Positions 1 through 7,494 of a DNA stretch of 7,494 nucleotides are shown in pieces. Both the position numbers and the translations under genes were made by a program. Origin of the DNA: Devosia sp. (GTDB taxonomy: Bacteria; Pseudomonadota; Alphaproteobacteria; Rhizobiales; Devosiaceae); contig JAEUMC010000608.1 of NCBI GenBank assembly GCA_016793415.1, forward strand, positions 1 to 7,494. Direction: 5' to 3'. The notes beneath the pieces are model-generated. The model saw nothing but the letters and a program-made list of their open reading frames with translations. It made no database searches and was not told the origin of the DNA. Within the stretch, counting starts at the first letter, position 1. Each line of letters opens with the position of its first letter.

Positions 1-100
1 TGACCGACTGTTCGCCATCGGCCAGCAATGCCAGAAGGCGCAGCCGGGTGGTTTCCCCCGCCGCGCGCAGCACCCCAACCAGATCCGCCGTGTCGTTCAT
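1..100 (-). CDS. ArsR-family winged-helix regulator, N-terminal fragment
   Basis: This is the 5' end of a leftward gene that runs off the left edge; 33 codons are visible from an ATG at 100-98. The protein begins MNDTADLVGVLRAAGETTRL and continues RLLALLADGEQSV. This is the usual first helices of ArsR/SmtB regulators (LRALGxxTRLRLLxLLxxGE). A purine-rich GAGGCGG lies a few bases before the ATG. In alphaproteobacteria, proteins starting this way are often ArsR domains fused to a SAM-dependent methyltransferase and found next to metF/metH. That would fit a role in methionine or S-adenosylhomocysteine control, but the fused domain cannot be seen here, and a plain metal-sensing ArsR is equally possible from this fragment. 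A perfect palindrome just upstream supports autoregulation. Confidence 0.75.
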   Translation of the reverse strand, partial: MNDTADLVGVLRAAGETTRLRLLALLADGEQSV

Positions 101-110
101 TCCGCCTCAC

Positions 111-136
111 GAGATATAAAGATATCTTTATATCTC
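111..136. promoter_or_regulatory. 26-bp perfect palindrome, probable operator of the ArsR-type regulator
   Basis: The half-site GAGATATAAAGAT (111-123) is followed directly by its exact reverse complement (124-136), with no mismatch and no spacer. It is AT-rich in a GC-rich region. It ends 10 bp upstream of the leftward ATG at 100 and lies 71 bp before the rightward gene at 208. On the minus strand the left half offers a TATAAA -10-like hexamer with a CTGGAC -35-like hexamer 16 bp upstream, so a bound dimer would block that promoter. ArsR-family proteins, including the SAH-responsive type, bind AT-rich palindromes in their own promoters. Assignment to a particular subfamily is inference. Confidence 0.7.
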
Positions 137-207
137 TTACGACGTCAGGTCCAGTCCCATGGCGGAGCTTGACTCGATCGGCCGGCCACGGGCTCATTCG
201 ACCCGCC

Positions 208-1725
208 ATGGGTGAGCGCATCGCTTTCGGTCCTTACCTGTTCGATACTACCAGCGCGACGCTGTTGCGCGGGGATGAACTGGTGCCGCTTGGCGGCCGG
301 GCCGCGGCGGTGCTGCAGGCGCTGCTCGAGGCCAATGGCGAGGTCGTCGGCAAACCGCAATTGCTGGACCGAGCCTGGCCCGACACCATCGTCGAGGAAG
401 GCAACCTCGCCGTGCAGGTCGCAACGCTTCGCAAGCTGCTCGGCACCCGACCGGACGGTGCCGAGTGGATCGGCACTGTCGCGCGGGTCGGCTATCGGCT
501 GGTGCGCGATGCGGGCGGCGCCGGCTCCGGCATCCCGGCCATCGCGATCCTGCCCTTCGCCAACCTCGGCGCCGAGGAGTACTTCGTCGATGGCATCGTC
601 GAGGAATTGATCGCGGCACTGTCGCGCTTCAAGACCTTTGCGGTCATTGCCCGCAACTCCAGTTTCGCCTTCAAGGGCCGAGCAGTGGACGTGCGCGAAG
701 TCGCTCGCACCCTCGGCGCCCGCTACGTGCTGGAAGGCAGCGTGCGCCGATCCGGGGAACGCGTCCGCGTTGCGGCGCAACTGGTGGATGGCGGGTCGGG
801 TTCACACCTTTGGGCCGAGAGCTTCGACGGCGCCATCGGCGACATCCTCGATTTCCAGGACAGCATCGCCGAAGCAGTGATCGGGTTGATCGAGCCGCAG
901 CTCCGCCGGGCCGAGATCGAGCGGGCTCGCCGCAAGCGGCCGGACAATCTCGACGCCTACGATCTCTACCTCCAGGCCCTGCCTTTCATGCAGGGCGTGC
1001 GCATCGTGCAGTTGCAGGATTTCGACCGGGCAATCGAGCTGCTCGAACAAGCCATCGGCCTCGACCCCGATTTTGCCCCTGCCCTGGCGCTCGCCGCCTG
1101 GGCGCACGAGATGCGGCTGACCCGCGGAGGCGCGGCGCCGGCCGGCGTCGATGATGGAACGCTGGCCCTGCAATTGGCGGCACGCGGGCTGGCCGCCGAC
1201 GACAACGATCCCAATGTCGTGCTGGTCGCCGGCATCGTCCGGCTGACCATCTCGGGCGAGCACGCCACCGGCCTCGCCCTGATCCGGCGGGCCCAGGCGG
1301 CCAACCCCAACAGCCTGCTGATCGCCAATGTCGCGGGCTATGCCAGCTTCTTCATGGGCGATTACGACGGCGCCATCGCCAGCCATGCGCGCTTCCTGCA
1401 GTTGTCGCCCGGGCTGGCCGAAACCTTCTGGAGCCTCAACGGCATCGCCCGCGCCCACCTCGCTGCCGGGCGGGTCGAAGAGGCGCTGGCCTGGGGGCTG
1501 CGCGGCCTCGCGGCGTCGGAGGGCGTGGACTTTTCGCACTGTATCGTCGCAGCCGCCTATGCCCACCTGGGGCGCATCGACGAGGCGCAGGCGCAACTCG
1601 CTCGCGCCCACGCCATCTGGCCCGATCTCACCATATCGAGCCTCCTCGGACGCACCGGCCAGCCCGACGGGCGCGACCGGGTGCTGGTCGAGGGCCTGCA
1701 GCTGGCGGGACTGCGCGAGGAGTAG
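208..1725 (+). CDS. Winged-helix / TolB-like / TPR protein, soluble CadC-like regulator
   Basis: A 505-residue protein. Residues 1-100 match the OmpR/CadC-type winged helix (Trans_reg_C): the FGPYLFD opening, then WPDTIVEEGNLAVQVATLRKLLG (57-79, read as a recognition-helix region) and the closing GTVARVGYRLVR wing. Residues about 110-208 resemble the TolB-like region of adenylate-cyclase-type proteins (AIAILPFANLG, YFVDGIVEELIAALSR, ARYVLEGSVRRSGERVRVAAQL, HLWAESFDG). From about 245 to the end the protein is alpha-helical with TPR-like units (271-300, 355-400, 415-435, 455-475). No cyclase catalytic domain and no membrane segment are visible, so unlike CadC it is probably cytoplasmic. The ATG at 208 was chosen because the family fold starts there; no good Shine-Dalgarno precedes it, although the frame stays open upstream. 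The ligand and target genes are unknown. Confidence 0.85.
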   Translation: MGERIAFGPYLFDTTSATLLRGDELVPLGGRAAAVLQALLEANGEVVGKPQLLDRAWPDTIVEEGNLAVQVATLRKLLGTRPDGAEWIGTVARVGYRLVRDAGGAGSGIPAIAILPFANLGAEEYFVDGIVEELIAALSRFKTFAVIARNSSFAFKGRAVDVREVARTLGARYVLEGSVRRSGERVRVAAQLVDGGSGSHLWAESFDGAIGDILDFQDSIAEAVIGLIEPQLRRAEIERARRKRPDNLDAYDLYLQALPFMQGVRIVQLQDFDRAIELLEQAIGLDPDFAPALALAAWAHEMRLTRGGAAPAGVDDGTLALQLAARGLAADDNDPNVVLVAGIVRLTISGEHATGLALIRRAQAANPNSLLIANVAGYASFFMGDYDGAIASHARFLQLSPGLAETFWSLNGIARAHLAAGRVEEALAWGLRGLAASEGVDFSHCIVAAAYAHLGRIDEAQAQLARAHAIWPDLTISSLLGRTGQPDGRDRVLVEGLQLAGLREE

Positions 1726-1768
1726 GACCGTTCTGCTGAGTTCATCACCAGCAGCACCCCAAGCGCGA

Positions 1769-1811
1769 TGTCATCCCGGCGACGGGGTGACACCGTGGAT
1801 GGGCGCCCATC
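1769..1811. repeat. Hairpin plus 14-bp palindrome after the TPR gene
   Basis: TGTCATCCC (1769-1777) can pair with GGGGTGACA (1784-1792) through 9 pairs, one of them G-U, around a 6-nt loop. Just after it, GATGGGCGCCCATC (1798-1811) is a perfect palindrome. No T-tract follows, so it is not a textbook intrinsic terminator. The GTCATCC end resembles the intergenic repeat family seen again at 3844 and 7363-7460. The rest of the 190-bp gap between the two rightward genes shows no clear promoter. Confidence 0.35.
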
Positions 1812-1882
1812 TGCGCCACCAACCGCCTCCACTTAAGAACTTTTCATCGCGCCTGAAGGACGGCGCGCACGGTCCTGAGGCA

Positions 1883-1910
1883 TTCCTTGCCCCGCGGGGT
1901 GACAAGGAGA
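1883..1910 (+). promoter_or_regulatory. Ribosome binding site inside a possible hairpin
   Basis: The Shine-Dalgarno AAGGAGA (1904-1910) lies 5 nt before the ATG at 1916 and fixes that start. TTCCTTG (1883-1889) can pair with CAAGGAG (1903-1909) through seven pairs, one of them G-U. The loop contains the palindrome CCCCGCGGGG (1890-1899). The pairing would hide most of the Shine-Dalgarno in mRNA. This is a drawn structure only; no energy was computed. Confidence 0.35.
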
Positions 1911-1915
1911 TCAGA

Positions 1916-2524
1916 ATGTACGCCCTTCGACTGCTTGCCGGCGCCGCTGTGCTTGCCGGCCTGCCCCTGCCCGCGCTCGCCGCCGATTATGAGTATCGCA
2001 CCAATACCAATGGCGACCTCGTGCTCCGCCTCTCCGGCCCGATCACCCCGGTCGATGGGGGTATCTTTCTCGCCGAGGTCAACCGCCGACCGCCGCGGAT
2101 CGTCGAGCTCAGCGGCCCAGGCGGGGATCTGCTCAGTGCCGTGCGCATCGGCGTGATCATCCACGAGCGCTACATGTGGACGCGCGCCGTGGGCGAATGC
2201 CGTTCGGCCTGTGCCTATGTCTGGATTGCCGGGCTGCACATGCAGATCGACGAGGGGGTCGAGATCCTGAACCATCTCCCGGTGGCCCGTTACGGCACGG
2301 GAAAAGGCAATCCCGACACCGAGGGTACCGCGTTGTTCGGCTGGTACCTGGGCCGGCTCGAACTGAGCGTCGAAATGATGGAGGCCTTCCTCGACAAGGC
2401 GACCGGCACGGGCACCGTCGCCAACCAGTATTTCGACATGCTCGAGTTCGCGCAGTACTGGAATGCCCCGGTCGAGATCGTTCCGGCCGAACCCGAATCC
2501 GTGCTCGCTGGGCTGACGGAATGA
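1916..2524 (+). CDS. Secreted ClpP/crotonase-fold-like protein of unknown function
   Basis: A 202-residue protein. Residues 1-22 are a Sec-type signal peptide: a short basic start (Arg5), a hydrophobic Ala/Leu core and PALA before A23-D24. It should therefore be periplasmic. The mature part resembles the ClpP-like predicted periplasmic proteins (COG3904 type): the beta-strand/glycine segment IVELSGPGGDLLSAVRIG (62-79), then GECRSACAYVWIAG (93-106). Ser97, in the RSACA motif, is at the place of the ClpP nucleophile, and His120 (EILNHLP) is a candidate catalytic histidine. No acid could be assigned with confidence, so protease activity is unproven. Cys95 and Cys99 could form a disulphide after export. 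The start is set by the AAGGAGA Shine-Dalgarno. The gene faces the DUF2336 gene tail to tail. It is small for a ClpP-like protein but complete. Confidence 0.82.
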   Translation: MYALRLLAGAAVLAGLPLPALAADYEYRTNTNGDLVLRLSGPITPVDGGIFLAEVNRRPPRIVELSGPGGDLLSAVRIGVIIHERYMWTRAVGECRSACAYVWIAGLHMQIDEGVEILNHLPVARYGTGKGNPDTEGTALFGWYLGRLELSVEMMEAFLDKATGTGTVANQYFDMLEFAQYWNAPVEIVPAEPESVLAGLTE

Positions 2525-2536
2525 CGAAACGAAAAG

Positions 2537-2562
2537 AGGGCGATCCGTTGCGGGATCGCCCT
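2537..2562. terminator. Hairpin terminator between convergent genes
   Basis: AGGGCGATCC (2537-2546) and GGATCGCCCT (2553-2562) form a perfect 10-bp stem with a 6-nt loop. It starts 13 bp after the stop of the rightward gene and lies 29 bp beyond the stop of the leftward DUF2336 gene. Read on the minus strand, the stem is followed by the T-rich CTTTTCGTTTCG, a reasonable intrinsic-terminator tail, so it should stop DUF2336 transcription best. On the plus strand the tail is only CTTC, so termination of the rightward gene would be weaker. Confidence 0.75.
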
Positions 2563-2590
2563 TCATGAAGTTGGACAGAGTTCGGCGTAT

Positions 2591-3721
2591 TCAGGCGGCG
2601 CCGACGACATCCTCGTTGGGAAGCCGGCGACGGAAGGCATGGGTGCGCCACAGCTCGAAGATGCCGACCGCTTCGTCCTTGCTCAGCGCCTCGAAGCGCT
2701 TGCGGACATTCTGCAGGTCGGCCTGGCTCGGCAGATCGCGCCACGGCATCGAGGCGATCATCGCTTCGAACAGATCGGGCTGGATGCCCAGGGCGCGCAA
2801 CGCCACGGTGATCGCCACATAGTCCTGCATGGCGAGCCACTTGACGAAGACTTCGGGGCCGACGCGCAGCAGCATGGTGAGCGCAGCGGCGGTGTGGTGG
2901 CCGTAACCGAAGCGGGCGAAGCGGATCAGCGCCCGCTCGTCGAGCTGCTTGCGGTCCGACAGCGCCTTCACCTGGTTATAGGCGACCTTCCATTCCTGGC
3001 TGGAGAAGCCGGCGCGGTTGCGCATGCGGTTGTAGACCACCGCCTGCACCTTGCCGACGGTGACCGGATCAACCCGCGGATCGATGCGCGACATGGTCTC
3101 GCGGACCCGATCGCCCACCGCTTCGATCTTGCCGCCGAGGCTCTTCCAGTCGAGGTCTTCGCGTCCGCGGAGATCGGCGGCGATCGCCGCGTCCGAGGCG
3201 GCGCGCTCGGCGAGGCGCTCCAGCGCCTGCTGTCCGATCTCGGCATTGGTGTTGCGCACCAGCTTGATCACCGAGGCGGTCTCGCCGTGCTCGACGATGG
3301 CTTCGCCCACCCGCTCCGGCACCTGCGTCCGGCCGGCAATGGCGACACGGTGTTCTTCGGTCTGGTTGGCGATGATCTCGATCAGGTCGTCGTCGCTCAG
3401 AACATTCGAGAATTCGAGCAGCGGCTGCGCCACCTCGATCTCGTCATTGGCGAGCTTGACCACCACGTTGCCCGGCGCGCGGTCCAGCGGAGCCAGGAGC
3501 TTGGCCACATGGGCGCGCGCCTCGGACTCAACCAATTCGGCCAGCTGGCACAACACCTCGTCGTACTGCGCGACCTGCTCGTCATCGCAGCGATCCGACA
3601 CGTAGGAGTAGAGCTGGGCCATGTTACGGAACAGCTGATCGCGTTCCACGATGTTGGAGTCACCGTTGAGAACCCGGAACGTCGAGAACGCTCGGGTGGT
3701 GCCTTCTTCCATCTCAGTCAT
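2591..3721 (-). CDS. DUF2336 family protein
   Basis: A 376-residue, mostly alpha-helical, acidic protein with no signal peptide or membrane segment, so probably cytoplasmic. I recognise the DUF2336 pattern: LANDEIEVAQPLLEFSNVL (90-108), then SDDDLIEIIANQTEEHRVAIAGR (109-131), VGEAIVEHGETASVIKLVRN (138-157) and NAEIGQQALERL (159-170), with helix-turn-helix periodicity like HEAT repeats. The C-terminal half (215-350) is also helical and carries FGYGHHTAAALTMLLRVGPE (271-290). The molecular function of the family is not established. The start at 3721 has a strong GGAGG about 8 nt upstream; the next in-frame ATG, three codons in, is too far from it. The gene stands alone in the katG direction, 332 bp downstream of katG, with repeats between them, so co-transcription is doubtful. 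Confidence 0.9.
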   Translation of the reverse strand: MTEMEEGTTRAFSTFRVLNGDSNIVERDQLFRNMAQLYSYVSDRCDDEQVAQYDEVLCQLAELVESEARAHVAKLLAPLDRAPGNVVVKLANDEIEVAQPLLEFSNVLSDDDLIEIIANQTEEHRVAIAGRTQVPERVGEAIVEHGETASVIKLVRNTNAEIGQQALERLAERAASDAAIAADLRGREDLDWKSLGGKIEAVGDRVRETMSRIDPRVDPVTVGKVQAVVYNRMRNRAGFSSQEWKVAYNQVKALSDRKQLDERALIRFARFGYGHHTAAALTMLLRVGPEVFVKWLAMQDYVAITVALRALGIQPDLFEAMIASMPWRDLPSQADLQNVRKRFEALSKDEAVGIFELWRTHAFRRRLPNEDVVGAA

Positions 3722-3770
3722 GTCACTTCCCTCCGGCTTCTGCCGTACCGTGGCAGATTGGCCCGCCAGT

Positions 3771-3813
3771 TAAGTGCGCGCGCTGAAGGTAAGTGCGGAC
3801 ATTTGATTCAAAT
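3771..3813. promoter_or_regulatory. Direct repeats and palindrome upstream of the DUF2336 gene
   Basis: TAAGTGCG occurs twice in the same orientation, at 3771-3778 and 3790-3797 (19 bp apart). A perfect 13-nt palindrome, ATTTGATTCAAAT, follows at 3801-3813. They lie 50-92 bp upstream of the DUF2336 start, where its promoter and operators should be, in an otherwise GC-rich stretch. A TTGAAT -35-like hexamer can be read on the minus strand inside the palindrome, but no convincing -10 follows. The assignment is tentative. Confidence 0.22.
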
Positions 3814-3843
3814 TGCAGGGAGTTCGGTGAGGGGTCGTTGACC

Positions 3844-3890
3844 GTCATTCCCGCACCGGCCCCTCGGCCATCTCCCCCCTTGCGGGGGAG
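3844..3890. repeat. GTCATTCCCGC repeat fragment and C-run hairpin
   Basis: GTCATTCCCGC (3844-3854) is the end motif of a common proteobacterial intergenic repeat, present more fully at 7363-7460. It is followed by a short GGCC-CCTC-GGCC stem (3858-3869) and a CTCCCCC/GGGGGAG hairpin (3872-3878 with 3884-3890, 5-nt loop). This looks like debris of dispersed palindromic repeats in the gap between katG and the DUF2336 gene. Confidence 0.45.
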
Positions 3891-3893
3891 AAT

Positions 3894-3937
3894 GGAATTT
3901 CTTGGGCTTAGCTTCTTGGCTAAGCCTTAGAAATTCC
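3894..3937 (+). repeat. Intergenic hairpin A, copy 1 of an inverted pair
   Basis: A two-tier hairpin. The outer stem is GGAATTTCT (3894-3902) with AGAAATTCC (3929-3937). A 2x2 internal loop follows, then the inner stem GGCTTAGC (3905-3912) with GCTAAGCC (3919-3926), closed by TTCTTG. All 17 pairs are Watson-Crick. The core at 3901-3930 (starting CTTGGGCTT, ending CCTTAG) recurs inverted at 3991-4021. No T-tract follows in either direction, so it is more likely a dispersed palindromic repeat than a terminator. Confidence 0.7.
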
Positions 3938-3938
3938 A

Positions 3939-3982
3939 AGAGGGGGGACGTGGCGGGCACCGTGCCTCCCAATCCCCCCTCT
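3939..3982. repeat. Central G-run/C-run inverted repeat between hairpins A and B
   Basis: AGAGGGGGGA (3939-3948) and TCCCCCCTCT (3973-3982) are exact reverse complements, separated by 24 nt that include the odd palindrome GGCAC-C-GTGCC (3956-3966). Because it sits exactly between two inverted hairpins, the whole of 3894-4028 is roughly mirror-symmetric and may be one mobile or duplicated unit. Confidence 0.6.
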
Positions 3983-3983
3983 G

Positions 3984-4028
3984 GCGAAAACTAAGGACTT
4001 GGCCAGACGGCCAAGCCCAAGTTTTCGC
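3984..4028 (-). repeat. Intergenic hairpin B, copy 2 of the inverted pair
   Basis: The outer stem is GCGAAAACT (3984-3992) with AGTTTTCGC (4020-4028). The inner stem is CTTGGCC (3998-4004) with GGCCAAG (4009-4015), with an AGAC loop and an asymmetric internal loop. Read on the minus strand, its core (4021 to 3991) aligns with hairpin A: same CTTGGGCTT start, same CCTTAG end. It begins 26 nt beyond the katG stop and would be in any katG read-through mRNA, but it lacks a T-tail for intrinsic termination. Confidence 0.7.
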
Positions 4029-4053
4029 TTAGATGAGCATCGAGTTTGTGGCC

Positions 4054-6406
<2,353 letters not shown>

Positions 6407-7300
6407 ATGATCACGCTTCGACAGATGCAGTATGCCGTCGCTTTGGCGGAAACCGGTCATTTCGGGCGCGCTGCGGAACGCACTCACGTCACCCAACCGG
6501 GACTCAGCCAGCAGATCCGGCAGCTCGAGGAGCTGTGCGGCGGGCCGTTGTTCGACCGGCTCGGCAAATCGGTAAGGCTCACTCCGCTGGGCCGCGAGTT
6601 TATCGAGCGGGCGCGGCCGATTCTCGAACAGACCGAGGGCCTGATGTCGTTCGTCACCGGCCAGCGCGGCAACCCGGCGCGACCGTTGCGGCTCGGCGTC
6701 ATCCCCACCGTCGCGCCCTATCTGCTGCCGCATGTATTTCCGGCCCTGCAGCGCGAGCTGCCCGAGCTGAGCTTCACCGTGTCGGAAAGCCGTACTGACG
6801 CGCTCGTCGAAGGGCTCGCCGATGGTAGCCTCGACCTCGCCTTGATTGCCAGCGAGCCCCGGGCCGGCGGCCCGCGCCTCACCGCCGCTCCACTGTTTGC
6901 CGACGAGTTCGTGCTGGCTACCGGTTCGGCCGACCAGGCCGAGGATCCGGTCCCCCTGGCCGAGATCGACAGCGATCGCGTTCTGCTGCTCGACGAAGGC
7001 CACTGCTTCCGCGACCAGGCCATCGCCGCCTGCGCCCTCGATCCGGACATCGCGCGGCGCACCTTCGCCGCCACCTCGCTCTCGACCATCGTCGAGTTCG
7101 TCGCCAACGGCCAGGGCATTACGCTCTTGCCCGAGATCGCCCTGAAGAAGGAAGCGACAGGCGACCGTATCCGCATCCACCGCCTGCAATCGCCCGGCGC
7201 CCGGCGGCTGCTGACGCTGGTGTGGCGCGAGGCGACGCCGTTCGGTGCGGTGTTCGAACAGGTCGCGGAAACGATCCGTCGGGCGCGGCCTGCGGTGTAG
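6407..7300 (+). CDS. oxyR: LysR-type hydrogen peroxide sensor OxyR
   Basis: A 297-residue LysR-type regulator that senses H2O2 and activates peroxide-defence genes. The N-terminal winged helix (1-60) carries YAVALAETGHFGRAAERTHVTQPGLSQQIRQLE. The sensor domain shows the OxyR signatures LRLGVIPTVAPYLLPHVFP (94-112) and LLLDEGHCFRDQAIAAC (193-209). Cys200 and Cys209 correspond to the redox pair C199/C208 of the E. coli protein and keep its nine-residue spacing. ATSLSTIVEFVANGQGITLLP (222-242) also matches OxyR. The ATG at 6407 aligns with the usual family N-terminus despite lacking a Shine-Dalgarno. Cys44 (EELCGGPLFDR) replaces a commonly conserved leucine in the LysR motif. The divergent katG is the probable main target. 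The best-supported regulator in the window. Confidence 0.95.
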   Translation: MITLRQMQYAVALAETGHFGRAAERTHVTQPGLSQQIRQLEELCGGPLFDRLGKSVRLTPLGREFIERARPILEQTEGLMSFVTGQRGNPARPLRLGVIPTVAPYLLPHVFPALQRELPELSFTVSESRTDALVEGLADGSLDLALIASEPRAGGPRLTAAPLFADEFVLATGSADQAEDPVPLAEIDSDRVLLLDEGHCFRDQAIAACALDPDIARRTFAATSLSTIVEFVANGQGITLLPEIALKKEATGDRIRIHRLQSPGARRLLTLVWREATPFGAVFEQVAETIRRARPAV

Positions 7301-7362
7301 CGGGGTCATCCCACGTGGTGGTTGCATCGGCATCGTGGTTGACGTCGATCCGGCCCCCCACC

Positions 7363-7460
7363 GGCGTCATCCCCGCGCAGGCGGGGACCCAGTGGGATCT
7401 CTCAGCTTCAGCGAGTGCCGCGGCATCCCACCAGGTTCCCGCCTGCGCGGGAATGACGCC
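7363..7460. repeat. Imperfect 36-bp inverted repeat of the GTCATYCC intergenic type
   Basis: The arm at 7363-7398 (GGCGTCATCCCCGCGCAGGC...) matches the reverse complement of 7425-7460 at 32 of 36 positions, across a 26-nt spacer. Each arm also has its own small hairpin (CCCCGC-GCAG-GCGGGG; TCCCGC-CTGC-GCGGGA). This is the look of the widespread GTCATTCCCGCGCAGGCGGGAA intergenic repeats of proteobacteria. It starts 62 bp after the oxyR stop and could fold as a long hairpin in the oxyR 3' region. A partial GTCATCCCAC copy lies at 7306-7315. Nothing else is seen to the window end. Confidence 0.8.
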
Positions 7461-7494
7461 TGTTCTTGTTGGTGGCGCCGTGCGCCCTAATCAG

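Noticed and set aside
28..207. N-terminal extension of the winged-helix/TPR protein
   Set aside because: The extra 60 residues are not protein-like for this family, would overlap the ArsR-type gene and run through its operator; the family begins at the ATG at 208.
802..1611. Leftward open frame opposite the winged-helix/TPR gene
   Set aside because: It is a shadow: low-complexity composition, no ribosome site, and it overlaps a gene with clear domains.
2639..3841. Long rightward open frame opposite the DUF2336 gene
   Set aside because: The minus-strand protein has a recognised family pattern and a strong Shine-Dalgarno; the plus-strand product has neither.
3984..4028. Hairpin B as the katG intrinsic terminator
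   Set aside because: In the katG direction the stem is followed by GC-rich sequence, not a T-tract, and an inverted copy lies further on. A repeat is the better reading, though some effect on katG mRNA ends is possible.
7363..7460. Transposon ends or attachment site
   Set aside because: There is no transposase or integrase and no target-site duplication was seen; the sequence fits a common dispersed intergenic repeat.

Overview
The window looks like chromosomal DNA of a high-GC alphaproteobacterium, most likely of the order Hyphomicrobiales (a Devosia-like genome is my guess). Three things suggest this: a DUF2336 protein, which is largely an alphaproteobacterial family; a divergent katG/oxyR pair; and dense, GC-rich palindromic repeats between genes. 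The genus is inferred from overall style, not from a search.

Layout, left to right. (1) The first 100 bases hold the 5' end of a leftward gene for an ArsR-type winged-helix protein. A perfect 26-bp palindrome lies 10 bp upstream of its start and is probably its operator. (2) Rightward genes follow: a soluble regulator-like protein with an OmpR/CadC-type winged helix, a TolB-like domain and TPR-like repeats (208-1725), then a secreted ClpP/crotonase-fold-like protein (1916-2524) whose Shine-Dalgarno can be drawn inside a hairpin. (3) A hairpin terminator (2537-2562) separates it from the convergent, leftward DUF2336 gene (2591-3721). (4) The 332-bp gap 3722-4053 holds a palindrome/direct-repeat cluster upstream of the DUF2336 gene and, nearer katG, a composite of hairpins. 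Two of these are inverted, diverged copies of one core with compensatory base changes in their stems. (5) katG (4054-6225, leftward) and oxyR (6407-7300, rightward) diverge from a 181-bp control region. (6) The right end (7301-7494) is non-coding and carries a 36-bp imperfect inverted repeat of the common intergenic GTCATYCC type.

Functionally, oxyR and katG form a classic peroxide-response unit: OxyR senses H2O2 through a cysteine pair (both cysteines are present) and would activate katG across the shared intergenic region. The other genes have no obvious common pathway with it. The ArsR-type gene probably belongs to a methionine/SAH-related or metal-related locus to the left of the window.

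I found no phage, transposase, CRISPR array, tRNA or rRNA, and no clear new multi-gene system. The most unusual signals are the covarying hairpin pair at 3894-4028, the apparently leaderless oxyR start overlapping a 15-nt palindrome, and the very strong operator at 111-136.
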